The translations under genes and the position numbers were made by a program. The notes beneath the pieces are model-generated. The model saw nothing but the letters and a program-made list of their open reading frames with translations. It was not told where the DNA came from and did no database searches. Below are positions 21,323 to 33,749 of a stretch of 64,000 bases of DNA, in pieces (the first letter of the stretch is position 1; every line of letters starts with the position of its first letter). Origin of the DNA: Acanthococcus lagerstroemiae (taxonomy: Eukaryota; Arthropoda; Insecta; Hemiptera; Eriococcidae); NCBI GenBank assembly GCA_031841125.1, contig CM063113.1, positions 18,125,312 to 18,189,311 on the forward strand, read 5' to 3'.

Positions 21323-22175
21323 TTAGCCACCAAAGACCACATTCCCAGCTGTCTTTAGCACTAGTAAGTAACACCAAAAAAATACTCGTATTTAAAAATT
21401 TGATGAAACGTCTGCATTGCAACACTTGAAAACATAAACAACACCGAGTTTCGCATGCCCAATTGAAAAGGAACAGTCTGTTTTTCAAGATCGATATAAT
21501 AACTACTGCTGTAAGCTGTAAATATTCGTAGACGCGCCTTTTCAAATATCTTAGCTCTCCCTATGAAGCTCTAACTAGGTGAGGGAATTGCTCAATCTGA
21601 GTTGAAAAACAAGGTCAAAACCAGTGTACGTTTGAAGCGCTCGTATTAAGCATTAAAAAATATGTTTCTGAGAACAAAAATAAGTACTTGAATGAAAATT
21701 ATTCTACAGAAAGACTTGTACACAAAAACAAAGAATCAAACTCTGCAGTGGTGTTACGTGACTGAATACTTAATCAAAATCTGTTCATCTGAGTCGTGAA
21801 TTTCAAATAAAAGAACGGTTAATCAAAAGGCGCCAGATAGATATATGAAGTTTAAACTTGCATTTTGTATCAAAAATCTGGTAAAAGATGTGAGAATCAG
21901 TTTTAGGTGTTAAAAAATAGGCCAAATAGTTGCACATGAAATTATTGGTTCACTGGGGTGGACCATGATAAATGTACCTTGGTTTCAAGGAAATGAATTC
22001 CTCGGGAATACTGCCAGGCGGTGTTACAAATATCTTGGTTCAGAAAATTCCTTTTTATTTTGTATGTTTTGACCTTTTTTAGCGCCTATTCATGACACAT
22101 TTAGTCATTTTTTCCGTTTTAGCTCGTATTTCTGAATAATTCTGATTTTCTTATCTCTCCACCACCGAAAACATC
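21323..22175. other. Non-coding stretch, nothing recognised
   Basis: AT-rich, no repeats or domain-bearing frames seen. Confidence 0.4.
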
Positions 22176-22345
22176 AACTACCATCAACAACGAAAAGCAT
22201 GCTCCAAAACAACTCACTGACAATAGATAAACTCATCTTCTTCCTCCATGACACAGACCTCTTTCCATTAATTAACCATTTCCACCAGCCGAGCCGTATA
22301 GCCCCTGGTGCAGCTAGGGGCTCGGAAATAAATAAATGTTTTAAA
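22176..22345 (+). mobile_element. LINE 3' end fragment
   Basis: One frame reads SLTIDKLIFFLHDTDLFPLI and ends shortly after, resembling the extreme C-terminus of I/Jockey-type LINE ORF2. A short trailer with 'GGGGCTCGGAAATAAATAAA' follows, as in many insect LINE 3' ends. It is opposite in orientation to, and separate from, the larger LINE at 22606-24495. Confidence 0.5.
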
Positions 22346-22639
22346 ATTTCCAAGAAAACAAATTTTTTTCGTTAAAAAAGTCACACTGTCTTTCACATTT
22401 CACAACTTCCTTTGATAACAGAAATTTTCAATGTTGGGGTTAATATTTACTCGCCTATTTGCGATAGTAGAGATACTAAAATTTAAATCTGAAATTATCA
22501 ATTAATAAACTTTTTTTAAACTTCAGCAAGAAGATACCATGTTTCTTTTTCAAAGCTCAAATTGTTCCATATTTTAGATTTTTAGCACATATTTTCAGCA
22601 TATTATTATTATTATTATTATTATCGAGCCACGGAGCTA

Positions 22640-23683
22640 CACTCCCGGGCAACGGGCTTGGAAAAGGTTGTTATCCATACGTCGCAGATGTATCCAGCAG
22701 CGGAAAGGTAGGTGAGGGTGTTCACGTTTATGTGCTTGTGGAAGTTGGAGAGGGCCAAAATACGACTATGGGGGACGTGATGAAAGTTACGAAGGCAGGT
22801 GAGGGAGGCTCATGAGAAGAGGTGGTCCGCGATGAGAGGGACAGGTGTAAGCTTGATTTGTGCGAGCTTGTGCCGAGAGGCTTGATGCCACCAATCTTTG
22901 AACCACTTACCCAAAATGGTCTGGCGAATGTCGGAAGTGAGATCTGCTGAGATAGGGAGGTGACGAGTGATATGGGAGCTGTGTAGTTTGTTGTGCTGCT
23001 TGATCAACTGCCTCATTTCCTGGGATACCAATATGGCTTGAGATCCAGATGAGTGAAATGCTCTTGGTGGTGAAGGAAATGAGATGGAGAATGAGCTGGA
23101 GAATGAGATGGATGCGTTGGACGAGCGCGTACGTTCAAAGGTGATCAGAAATAGACTTTAAAGAGGAAAGTGAATCTGAGAGGACCAGATACTGGGTGGG
23201 GGTGGGTGGATCTTCGAGCGAGGAGATCGTGACTAGGCACTGTAGGATAGCATGGAGTTCGGCTGTGTAGATGGAAGTTGTGTTTCCAAGTCGGAAGGAG
23301 TGTAGTAGACCATCTATGGAGTAGGGTAGAAGTGGCGCGTCGCGTCTCGGTTGTATTTTGAACAATCAGTGAAGCATAGGATACGGTCTGAATTTCTTGC
23401 AAATGTGTCCAAAAAGTTGGGGAATAGATTTTTTAGGGAATTCTGTAAATTTAAAATTGCATGGGAGAAGGTTCAACAACCGGGGTGGGGATGATGTATG
23501 GATTGTTGGTAGTGAATTGTAGGAAAAGGTACGGGACAGTGTCCCTTCAAAGTGCGAACGTAAGTGCAGTGAGGATTTAGGACCAGGGGTGTAGTTTGAA
23601 GGGTTAAAGAGATACTCATAGGCAGGAAGATTAGGGTTGTATTTGTGTGCTATTATAACGAGAAGTTTGGCAGTGAGTTGCAT
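22640..23683 (-). pseudogene. I-like LINE RNase H and C-terminus
   Basis: After the tether region the frame at 23135-23365 carries IYTAELHAI and VLSDSLSSLKSI, two signature RNase H blocks containing the catalytic Glu and Asp, which degrade the RNA of the RNA-DNA hybrid. The frame 22810-23031 gives the C-terminal segment ILGKWFKDWW, common after RNase H in I-group elements. The frame 23366-23683 between them encodes no recognised motif of its own. Confidence 0.75.
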
Positions 23684-23885
23684 TCAGCAGCTTGCCATTA
23701 TAATGCAGATTAATATTCGTAAGATTTTGGGAATGTATTTCTTCTCATGCGAGAAATGTGAGGGTATATGTATAACCATTCGGCAGTAAGAGAGAGGAAG
23801 AATTTCAGCATCGGCACACATACTCAAAGCTGGGCTAGCACGAAAGGCGCCATTGGCGATATGTAAATCCGCATTTTGAACAGCG

Positions 23886-24495
23886 TCAAGAAGCTTTAAG
23901 TATGAGGGAGGGGCAAGTCCATACATGGGAGATCCGTAATCCATGATAGATCGGATCAGAGTCTGGTGCATATAACTGAGTGAGTAGTCCTCGGCTACAT
24001 CCTTTGGAAGGATGTGAGAGGTACTTCAGAACACTGAGTGAGCGCATAAATTTGGCTTTTATGTGTTTTATATGAGGTAACCAGGAGAAGCGAGCGTTAG
24101 GATAGAGGCCGAGAAATTTGACCGAATTGGAGCGAGGAATCAATTGTGAGTCGAGTAGAACAGGTGGGAAAGTTACATTGTTTGTTTGATACTGGAACAT
24201 CATGAATTCTGTTTTGCTTGGTGATATACGGAATCCATGTCTAGAAGACCATGTTTCGATTAGTTTTATGTTTCTTCGAGTAGTTTATGGGCACGTTGTG
24301 GGTGTTTGGATTTGAGGTGACTGCTGAAGTTATCGGCAAATAGTATTTGTGTGAGAGGGAAAGGAACCTGGAGAGTGATCTAATTAATAGCAATCAAAAA
24401 CAAGGTTACGCTGAGGACTGAGTCTTGTGGGACTCCATTAACGAGTGAACGGGGCAGGAAAGATGTCGAATGTCGAGGTGTACCAGTATGGGGAG
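23886..24495 (-). pseudogene. I-like LINE reverse transcriptase, C-terminal half
   Basis: Minus-strand reading starts near 24450 with NGVPQDSVLS, matching the RT motif GVPQGSVLS. Then ILFADN, a degenerate catalytic FADD in which the second Asp is Asn. Next comes SPSKTEFMMFQY in the frame 23886-24203, with NSVKFLGL, the conserved motif after the palm. A stop and a frameshift separate these blocks. Downstream on the minus strand IRSIMDYGSPMYG (23684-23971 frame) matches the LINE 'tether' pattern (LxYGxxxYG). Confidence 0.8.
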
Positions 24496-24916
24496 TCTTC
24501 CCCAAAGTTTTGACAGTTGGTTGAAATTGAAAAATCAGTGGCTTTCAGTTATAAATATATATTTGGAAACTTTTAAAATATTGTTTGAGGCTTTTTGCTT
24601 GTTTTAGCGACTTAAATCAGTATAACAATTGTGTTGCTCACTTCGTTCTGAAGTTAGAAAAATGTTAGTATCTCCTCCCTAGTTATTTTCCTTTGCTACG
24701 TCTTTTCTAACTTCCTCTGCTTTTTCGTTCAGTAGATGACCTACCCTGCCCGTTCTTTGACTGTGCCGTTTGTGGTAACCCATTATTTCATCATGTGTGT
24801 AACTTTACAGGTGTGCCGAAGGAAGAGGGGTTCTTCTCAGAGGTCTCACAATCGGCTTAAGAGAAAGCGTTAACTGCTTTAGACGCTGCTTGCTCATTTT
24901 AAGGATGCAAATATGC
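24496..24916. other. Non-coding stretch, nothing recognised
   Basis: Lies between the 5' break of the LINE and a hAT-like MITE. No motif found. Confidence 0.4.
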
Positions 24917-25173
24917 AAAAGTCCCAACCAGAACTTTTTTGGCGGGTGCTAGAATTTAGAAAAGAAAAAAACTTGAGCAGGGGTGAAAGTTCGATTTGGT
25001 ACCTACCTATTTTCCTGAGCTGTAAATTTGTACGAACCTCGACACAATGTGACTGCATCAGGCCATAGGCATCAATTTTTTTTTCGTTTCAAAATTGATC
25101 TTGAAAAAATTTTGACGATTTTCTTCGGGAAGGGAGCTATAGCCTTTTAGCTCCCTCATTGATTGCGCCCTTA
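24917..25173 (-). mobile_element. hAT-like MITE family A, copy 3 (minus)
   Basis: The reverse complement starts 'AAGGGCGCAATCAATGAGGG' and ends 'AAAAGTTCTGGTTGGGAC', matching the two copies at 53557-53734 and 56850-57035, including the internal 'ATAGGTAGGTACCAAATCGA'. It is longer by a ~60 bp internal difference, and its 3' terminus has decayed from GGTTGCGCCCCTG. No target duplication was recognised. Confidence 0.7.
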
Positions 25174-26100
25174 TAAATACGTAAAGAAACTGTTTGGCTC
25201 CCTTTACTCGCGTTTTAAAACCCTCCCAGTTGGGAAAATTTTGGTTTCTTCCTCCTAGAAATTTCTCTTCTACCGTTCGTGATAACTTTACCCTGCTTCT
25301 TCGTTGAAAGTGTATTGCAGACTCTTCGAGTATAAGCTATACACTGAGAAAGATTTTATAGTAAAAATTGCCAGAATTCTGGGAAATTTCTGATGTCTAG
25401 CGATTTCACGCACTATTTTTCTGGTAGCAAGTATTGTAATTTCACTAAATTTGGCGGAATTGCCGTAATTGTTACAAGAATGTCGTACAAATTATCATAG
25501 TTTCCAGATAAAAATTGCGTATAATCTCTGGAAGTCAGAGACTTACCAGGATTCTAGTAATTTTTGGCGTAAAATTTTTCGCAGTACACAAAATTAGCTA
25601 CGTACGTACCCCACGCACAGGGATTTTATAAAGCCGACGATTTTATCCGTAAAGCGGTTTAATAACGTACCGAAATAAATCCGATTAATTTCAGTTTCAG
25701 AGTCGAGTGGATTATCATTAGTCTCGCAGATTTATTTCAGAGCTTCAATCATAGATATTCATTTTTAAACAGCTCTCGCAGCGCTCCCTATTATTAAAAA
25801 CCGATAAACTAGTTGAACCTTTTTTAATTGATAAAAAGCAATAATACCGACTGAAATTAATGTGAAATGATGATTTCGGGCGAATCATAAATACGATAAT
25901 CGAATCTCAGCGGTACCTGGGGCTTTAAACCAGACATTCATTTCCGGATATTTTATATTTTTTGGGAGGAAAATTGGTGAAGTGAAAACTCGAAACAGTT
26001 AGTTCTCCAGTACTCTCGACGTATCAGAAAAGAGCAGTAAAATGCTTCACATTTCACCGCCGAAGGATTAAAGGGCGGTTTACTCGAAGCCCAAATAATT
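25174..26100. other. Non-coding stretch, nothing recognised
   Basis: No gene or repeat recognised. Confidence 0.4.
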
Positions 26101-26290
26101 TTCGTCGTAAAATTGACTGGTGTACCGTGTATTTTCTATGTAACTATCAAATTTTTATTTTATTTTAATTTTTTGATTTTTAGTTTCAAAACATCGTTGC
26201 TACTTATAACATATATGCGTGTAAGTCCTTCGTTGTAATTGGCGCTCTGAGCTGTTGTAAAGGGGCTCAGTAAATAAATTAAAATTAAAA
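26101..26290 (+). mobile_element. Possible LINE 3' tail
   Basis: A 'CTGTTGTAAAGGGGCTCAGT' block followed by AAATAAATTAAAATTAAAA looks like the 3' end of a plus-strand insect LINE. It is like the trailer at 22330-22345 but has no coding evidence. Confidence 0.3.
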
Positions 26291-27399
26291 AAGTTCGTCA
26301 GGTACCTATTATTATTTTAACCACCATTTTCACAGTTCTTTACTCCAGCGAAATAAAATATGCATTATAAAACAACAGAAGAATTATACGAGATGATGAA
26401 GCAAATTTAAGCTTAGAACTTACCACACCCTGCCAACGATTTATTCCGTTGAACTTTCCGAAATTTGAGCTCGCCATTATCCTGTAAGGTCTTTGTATTC
26501 TGTCCACACCGAAGAAACGTCTCCGATTTTAATCCACCCTAGGTCCATTTATATTCGTTGAATTTTTTACATGACACTTGAGGTCGTTTATATCAATAAA
26601 GTTTTTTTACTTCTTTATATCTATAAAACCAACGAGTACAATATACGATGGAACGTTTTTCGATAAAACGTTGTGAATCGTCAAATTTATTACGTCAATA
26701 AAAATTCGTTTCGTTTTTATTATTATTTTTTTTGCTCAGCTTCAAATCGCCCGATTTCCCAACTGAGCATGGAACGTTTTTCGAACATAACCCTTTTCAC
26801 CCCATTCAGTCGTAATTAAAAAGAAGAAAAAAGTAGATGCTAACAAAAAGTTGTACTTTCAATAGAGGAGACCAAAAGTAAACGTTTTTCTAAAAGGTTT
26901 ATTCAGCAAAAAAATATTCTCGTTTGTTTGTATCGTTCTTTGAATAAAATCGCGAAAATTACAGCAGCTTGCAATTTTGAAGTGCTGCGGTAAAACAGCC
27001 CGGTGCGCGAATATGAATGATTAAAAACGCAGTGAGTGGCTGGCAAATTGAAAGCTGCCATCCGTCATTGCCTTGTGCGTGCAAAGGTTAGCTTACATGG
27101 AGTTTCGACATTAAACATTAACCCGGTCGTACTTATTACTTTTTCATTAACATCCGACGAGAAGATTAAGCACGTGGGTGAAAGGCCGTTGTGACGGTGC
27201 TGTGAAATGAATATCTAACTTTGTTCCCTTCGAGGTTGACAGCATCCAATCCCGGCGTTGGTAATCCTCTCCACGAAACGAGGATCACGCGAAAATTAAC
27301 GGCGAAATAAAAGTTTCCAAATTACGAGTATCTGAAACGAAGACCACGCACGGTTAGGCAGATCTATGTAAAACTGGAGACTTCCGGTATGTATTTACC
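26291..27399. other. Non-coding stretch, nothing recognised
   Basis: No gene or repeat recognised. It is richer in CpG near 27000-27390. Confidence 0.4.
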
Positions 27400-27790
27400 G
27401 CAGTGATGCAGGAAGTGTGGAGTGCAGAGGAAGGAAAGCAACCCTCTAAAGATACGATCCCGCCGATGCGATGTCTACACGGCTTCAATACCGAGACACT
27501 CGGAAATTACGGTTCTGTAAGGCATTACAATCGCCGGGCGTATTACCACCAGATCAGAAAGATTGGTACTGTGCGTGTGAATGTCGTGGACAGCGAACTC
27601 AACGTCGTAAAACACGTGGCTAGTAAGCGAGTTGCGTCTGCACACTCTTCGGTACGTAAACGGAAAACTCGATCATAACAAACAGTGGGGAAAGCAATGG
27701 CAAACCACCCCGACTACCCTTTCAGGAAAGTAGCGCGGCAGAAATCACGATCCGCCTATGTTCGGCGGCGGGCACGGCACTTAAAAGAAG
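27400..27790 (+). mobile_element. Possible 5' region of a LINE
   Basis: A GC-richer island with a 91-codon frame (27403-27678) of unknown product rich in Arg, His and Val, followed by 'GGGGAAAGCAATGGCAAACC' (27688-27707) and a GGCGGCGGGCACGG tract. The GGGGAAAGCAATGG phrase is common near the 5' ends of some RTE-like non-LTR elements, from memory. No endonuclease or RT domain follows, so the call is tentative. Confidence 0.3.
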
Positions 27791-28789
27791 TAGAAGTGAT
27801 TTGAGAAAGGCGGTGATTGAAAGAGTTGAGCAGCTACTTAAGCGAAAGCAGAAATGGTTGCCTTTCTGCCTGCGACAGCCTATTCAGAAAGTATCAACTA
27901 CATAGACCAGTATAATTAGGACAGATGAAAAAAATTCTCGAAGTGAATTTTGGCACAGAAGGTTGAATGATAGTCCTGATTAACGTATTAAAAAGCATGC
28001 TCCTATCCGAACTTCCCCCAAACATGATAAGAGTACAATGAATATACTGACAGTGCAGCCAACACATATGCAACTTAGGTTTAAGTCCCAATAAAGTTTC
28101 ATCATTATATAACTTTTGTTTAGCCGCGGTTGTTGCGTAATCTGAAAATGAGTTGAGGAGCTTTTTTCCAACGTGGCCCAAGTCAATTTTTGCCGTTCTA
28201 AAAACATCAATAAAAACAGTCTGCAAGCCACGCAGTTACCAAAAAGAATGGGGAAATGATATGAATCGATACTCAAGGATAGTAGCAATCGAGTGTGAAC
28301 AAAATTATCATCTTAACATATTTCAAAATATTGTGAGAGGCTGTCAAAGTGACTAACCTACCTGACTTGGCCCCTTTGGCATAAAAAACTACATTAACAC
28401 AATAAAAATAGGAGGTAGTTGTACTGCTGTTATCAGCATTTGCAACAGCTTGAAAAGAAAATTCAACTATGTATAGAACATTACACCTAATATAGATAGA
28501 GGGTTCAGACCACGACTGGATTATTGTTCATCACATTCTCTACCAGACTGCGTTGCTATCTCAGAACCGCCAAAAACTGAATTAGGCCACTTTGGAAAAA
28601 AGCTCTTCAGTTAAATCTATTTGAAATTTAAATAATTATTAACAAACAGCGACCCAGACTGAAAATTTGATGGGTTTATTAGAAGGTTTAAATAAAATTC
28701 TGAGTGTAATGTGATATTCACACTCTCTTTTTGTGAAAATACCAACAAATTTGAGAACACTTTGGTATGTAACAGAAAATAATCAAATT
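27791..28789. other. Non-coding stretch, nothing recognised
   Basis: Minus-strand frames at 27894-28288 overlap one another and show no known motif. Confidence 0.4.
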
Positions 28790-29340
28790 TACACACTAGG
28801 GTGTCCCTTATTTTACAAGTTTTCGCCAATTGATTAGGGTCGCACTGAAATTTGTTCCAATGGACCTAGAAACTCGCCATAAAAAATTTGAGCTCAATCT
28901 GAGGTCATTAACCCGTGCCGCTTTAACCTTAAAGTTAGGTGTAATACTGAGATTTTACAAAAACCCGCGAATATCTCAGAACATATCAACTTCAGGACTG
29001 AAATGCATGTAATATAAAATGTTCCTTGTTTAATTTCCTATGAAAACGATCCTATACAACCTTTCTCTAAAACGCATGTTTACTGAGATAATCTCAATAA
29101 CGTGTGAAAGTTTATTTTTTCTTTCATGGTAATCGATCTTCACTCGCTAAATCGTAGTTATCTAAAAAAAATATTCACTTTGGGACCAAAATGCAAATGA
29201 CATAAAGTGTTCATAGTTAAATTTTCTGTAAAAAATTTTCATACAACTTTTCTTTAGAGAACATATTTATCGAGATAATCGCAAAAATGTGAGGAATTTT
29301 TGAAAAACATAGGTTTTTTAAAATTATTTTACTGCTGAAA
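28790..29340 (+). repeat. Dispersed repeat Z with ~188 bp tandem duplication
   Basis: Opens with 'CTAGGGTGTCCCTTATTTT', resembling 44367-44480 ('CTGGGGTGGTCCTTATTTTC'), including a later 'AAAAAATTTGAGCTCAATC' block. From about 28955 a unit of roughly 188 bp is duplicated: 'GGACTGAAATGCATGTAATA' at 28995 and 'GGACCAAAATGCAAATGACA' at 29183, with 'GAGATAATC' blocks following each. A partial third unit starts near 29330. Non-coding. Confidence 0.55.
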
Positions 29341-30234
29341 TATCTATTTATGTCGGGTAATGCACATTAAAATATAGGTAGCTTCAGTCTTTGTCTACTG
29401 GGACAAGCGCCCCAGTTTTCCCCCTCCCCCCACCTATCTACGACCATGACAGTTTGTTGGGTATCTGCTATAGAGTAGACCGCGGGGTATACATATATAT
29501 ATGTATATCAACAATAGTCAACAATTTGCGTATAAGATACATCATTGTGTTGTTAAGAAACAGTCACGTGTTCTCAGAATTCAGGGTTAATTTCTATGGG
29601 CAAATCGCTGTTTCCTATTGTTGATATAGGTACATCATCTCGAGTCCACCATGCCAAGTCTTCAACGGAACCTTAGAATGCTCAAGACTCTATAAAAACA
29701 TTGGAATTAGTTATGGCTCATGGGTGCCTAGTCAACGTTTTAATGTTAGGCTCTTCTGCAAATTTTTTATCACTAGGGTCAGACGAACAGTTCTACCTCT
29801 TGCAAATACAAAAGCTTTTAACCATCGCAAACACTTCTACATGTGTCCATCTTCACCCCTTTAATGATGAGATGAAGAAAAACATGCAGGCCGGTAGAGA
29901 GCCTCGTCCGGGCCTGGGGCTAGAAATAAAAGATGCCCCTCCCCTCAGAACAATTGGTATTCGTACTAGGTCGGTGCGGAGTCAGTTTTGACCTCAGTGC
30001 TGCCAGTTGCGAGGCTCTGCAGTGCGCCGTCTTAGGCAGTGCACCATCTCAAGACACGCTCCCCTATAGCTCGTGCATTAAATTTCATACTAGTTTACAA
30101 AAATCCTTCTTTTCGCACTGGTACCTTGATAGTTATTCATTTTCTCATGTCACATGATATTCCTTTTTAATGAATGCATTTTTGATAGTCTTCAAATTAT
30201 GTAGTGAAGAAACTATACGACTTCCTATGTGGTA
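29341..30234. other. Non-coding stretch
   Basis: No gene recognised. A short AT microsatellite lies near 29493-29512. The segment 29885-29935 ('CCTGGGGCTAGAAATAAAA') resembles a LINE 3' trailer but has no other support. Confidence 0.35.
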
Positions 30235-30536
30235 TCGAAACACTATATGCAGATGTTGCAACGTGTAAGTAAATAAGATGTATTGTATGCTTATATTGAT
30301 TCGTTCGTGATAAAGGTGCTTTTTATTTTCGTGCACCAGCTTCTCCAAACCAGTGGGAAGGAACACAGTTTCCTCGCTCGCACAAACTTCTCCCACTCGA
30401 GCGGGAGCGGGAGAAGTTCTGTGTTTTCACCTACTGTTTGGGGGAAGTTGGTGCAGGAAAGTAAACAACAACATTCATTACAAACCAGAGCGTACAATAA
30501 GTCTATTTACACGTTGCAACATCTGTAGTGTTTCGG
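30235..30536. mobile_element. Palindromic MITE, ~302 bp, TA-flanked
   Basis: Left end 'TCGAAACACTATATGCAG' with 'ATGTTGCAACGTGTAA' is mirrored at the right end. Inner parts also pair ('GCACCAGCTTCTCC' with 'GGAAGTTGGTGC'; 'ACTTCTCCC' with 'GGGAGAAGT'), so the whole element is an imperfect palindrome centred near 30388. TA dinucleotides flank it at 30233-30234 and 30537-30538. This is compatible with a Tc1/mariner-type target, though two bases alone are weak. Confidence 0.75.
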
Positions 30537-33340
30537 TATGATAGGGAGCCTTAGATTCTTCAATTTGAAGGTGCTCAGAATTGTGCATTTTTTACCTTAT
30601 TTATTATAAAAAGTAGTGTATGATATACGTGCAGAAGGATTATTTTCGTGTGATTTTTCGCACTTGCCTATGGCTGATTCCTTGAACTTCACATTCATTT
30701 ACAAAAATCCTTTTTTTTCCCCACACTTGTATCACAATATACAATTTTGATACTGAAACACTTAGAATACAAGTTTCGAAGCATGGAATCTAAGGCAGGG
30801 GAAAAAAGACCCTTCAAGGACAGTTACGAAAAAATATAAGAGATCTTTCTTGTGAAGAATACAATGAAGAACAATTTTAGTTTGAAGAGTTTTCACTTGC
30901 ATACTTATCGAGTTTCCGTGAAAACAACTGATTCTCCAGGGATATTAGCTTCCTAGGGAACGAAGCTATCGTAGACTAGCGTGTCAATCCGGTTCTCGGC
31001 TAGGTAGAGGCATCATTGTATGACACAGCAATTGAAAAGAACGGTTCAATTTTCCTTCTCACTCTAGATTAGAGGTTAGACCTAAGAATGTCAACATTTT
31101 CTCGACAAATTATTCAAAAGAAGGTGAAAGAAATGAATATCATCCCCTCCGTGATTGTCACTACTGGGGATCAGTGTACGCCGGATACTTTCACACCCGG
31201 CCATCCATGTGCTCGGGCGTGCAAAATCGCAAATGAACCAAAAAATGCCGTTCAAGTCGATCGAATAAAAGTTGAAAGTGAGGTTATTTCAATAAACTGC
31301 GACCTCGTCGGTTTGGAAAATTATTTTCCGAAATTGGGTGTTGGTATTCCCTATTCTCCCTTTCTGCCACGGATTAAACAAACATAATGAACTTTTATCA
31401 ATTTTCATTCCGCATTCGCAACAAAATAAAATTAAAAACGTCAGTTTTAATAAATACGCTGCGAGAAGTTCGAAACGAATAACGTTCATTAATCACCACG
31501 ATTCCCTTCCGTTCCATTTACTCTTTCGCCAGATCTCTGCTCTTGGTCGCACGCGAAGATTCTGCTGCAAGCTCCTCGGCTACAATAATAACTTTCTTAC
31601 CTACGTGCAAAATTATATTTATGTTGCCTAAAACGGTAGTGGATACGGACTACAGCGCAAATACTCGTACATATATTTTTAATTTCATTAACAATAACAC
31701 CGCTGGTTTTATTGCCGCTGTATAACAAAATTAAAACAGCCTTTTTCCAAGTATAAAGATAACAACCACAGCGACGTTCATTTTGAACTTGAAGTTTTTG
31801 TGAAATTAAACTCGACGAAGTTCTCTGCGGGGCTCGCCGAAGTTTCCGAGTAAGAAACGAGCATTTAATGGGAAGTTATATGAATTTTCTCCTCGTGTTA
31901 AGAAACGACGTTGAGTTCGTGTAAAAGTTGGCCATTTTTCCCCTTTATATAAAACTCGTCGGTAGCTTTCGTGTTTCCACTTCCGACTTTTGGAAATGTT
32001 TGATCGCCGACATATCCGAGGGTGACCTGGCCGCGATATCGACTCGAAGAAGGGCAAATTCCCAGAAAAAGCAGAAGCACTGGAAGGGATTACGCTGACA
32101 GGGAGAAATCAGAATTCGAATTCCCAGTTGTCTGCTGGAAGGTTGGGTTGATGAAATTTCTTGATTTCAGGAGACTTGTACACCCGCCAAAAACTTTAAA
32201 TTGATATTTTGTGTTCCCTTTTCCGGAATCGAGAAAAGAAGCTCCGAGTCGAATAATTAATACCCTAGATGCACGGTCGTTCTAGGAAAAGAAAACGGAA
32301 AGAGAACGTATACTTACTTATTGTACTTCTGGTTGAAAAGGTTCCGAAATTTTCCGAAACATTTAACGGACGTTCGAGTGAGTTAGCCAATTTTTCGTAA
32401 TTTCGACGGCGAATACGAGCGAGACAATTGGCCAAGTCTCATTCCAGCGTCCGTCGTTTTGATTAAACTCTCTTTCGTAAAGTGACTCCGCCGACTATGC
32501 AACGGGTTGATGATAATAAGAAACCGAAATCTGGAAGCGGATAGTTGTTGGTGCCTAATTGGACGGGATGCTTCAATTTTAATTAGCTAACATTTTACTT
32601 CACTCGACGTTTCAGTTTTTCAGTTTCTCTGCGCGACCTCAGAGCATAGCCATCGGTCCATAAGGGCAAAACATAAATCGGCTCCAGCTGTGTCTCGCTC
32701 TACTTCCTACGTTTTTGCTTTAAAGATAGAGAACCTTGAAATTATAAGAAAACCAGCGTGCTTTGCTGTCGGACGACTCCGTCTGTAGACAAATATGATA
32801 CAGTAATTTGAAAGAAAGACAAGTTGAATGAGAGAACATGGAGAAAGGTAATTTTTCTAAAGTAGGTGAGACCCGAGAAAGCTCCTTTAAGAATACGAAG
32901 ACACGAGAGAACTTTTTTTATAAAAAACTATAGTAAACGATGGAAGGGGGTAGTTTGAAATTTTTGCCCAGGACCCACTTTCCAAAAAAGGAATTTCAAC
33001 AGAATCTATATTGAAAATAAAGCAAAACCAGTCTTTTCTTGCCGCCCTGTAGCCAGAATTTATGTGTGGGTGTCGCTCTCTGTAAACCTATGGGGAGGTG
33101 AGGTGAGGCCGACATTTTTTAATAAGCAAACAGAAAAGTATACATGGGTTTGATATTTTATTTCAATGGTTGAGACGCTTCGTTGTCTAAACAGGTTCGG
33201 GTAACTTAGCGAGAGTGTACTGTGGCCATTGAGTCTCAAATTAGTTAACCAAGTTTTTGTTCTAAATTTTAAAATGTTTCTGTGATATTAATTCTCTTCA
33301 TCCCTTCTTTCTCGTTCAGCGTAATGATGATTTTTTTAAT
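30537..33340. other. Non-coding stretch, nothing recognised
   Basis: Several overlapping small frames (31088-31725, 31806-32204) without known motifs. No repeat structure seen by eye. Confidence 0.4.
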
Positions 33341-33440
33341 GGTGGCATCTTAGCCTGCAGAGGCTCACGATACCTTGAGAAGGGGCTCAGTCCCAGCTTA
33401 CCCCCCCTCATGCCTACGGGGCTGTTTTTTTGTATAAAAT
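33341..33440 (+). mobile_element. Possible LINE 3' trailer
   Basis: 'GAAGGGGCTCAGTCCCAGC' and 'CATGCCTACGGGGCTG' followed by a T-rich end resemble 3' trailers of insect LINEs such as 22300-22345. There is no coding support. Confidence 0.25.
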
Positions 33441-33546
33441 TTGTTATAATCAACCAATTCCTCGACTCCTGTCTTGCAGACGGAAGGCAATATGTTTGTT
33501 ACTAAAATACAAGTAGTTTGTTAAAGAGCTTTGTATGTATGTCCAT

Positions 33547-33700
33547 CAGGGGTTTCATAGGGCTCTAACTTAGGCTCACTTTTGTTTTTAATATACATAA
33601 ACGATGTAGTTCAGAGAGTTAAATGCTCAGAAGTTTTATTCTTTGTAAACGATCTCAAATTATTTAGGACAGTAGATACTGTAGAGGATGACTGCGGCAT
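33547..33700 (+). pseudogene. CR1/Jockey-like RT scrap
   Basis: Frame gives SGVS*GSNLGSLLFLIYIND, matching the RT motif SGVPQGSxLGPLLFxxxIND with one stop, then EVLFFVNDLKLFR, a degenerate catalytic FADDLK (V and N replacing A and D). Similarity ends near 33700 (VEDDC). It is a ~150 bp fragment of a non-LTR element of a different type from the I-like LINE at 22606-24495. Confidence 0.75.
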
Positions 33701-33749
33701 TCGAAATTTTGTCCGCTTACGAACGCAAAGGGGGAACCCATGCTTGACG

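Larger units (their letters stand above)
22606..24495 (-). mobile_element. I-like LINE, 5'-truncated, minus strand
   Basis: A non-LTR retrotransposon ORF2 remnant of about 1.9 kb on the minus strand, with RT, RNase H and the C-terminal end, followed by a (TTA)n/(TAA)n tail at 22606-22625. Such a tail and an RNase H domain are hallmarks of the I group of LINEs. Frameshifts split it into several frames. The 5' part (endonuclease, ORF1 and the first RT motifs) is missing. Confidence 0.8.
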
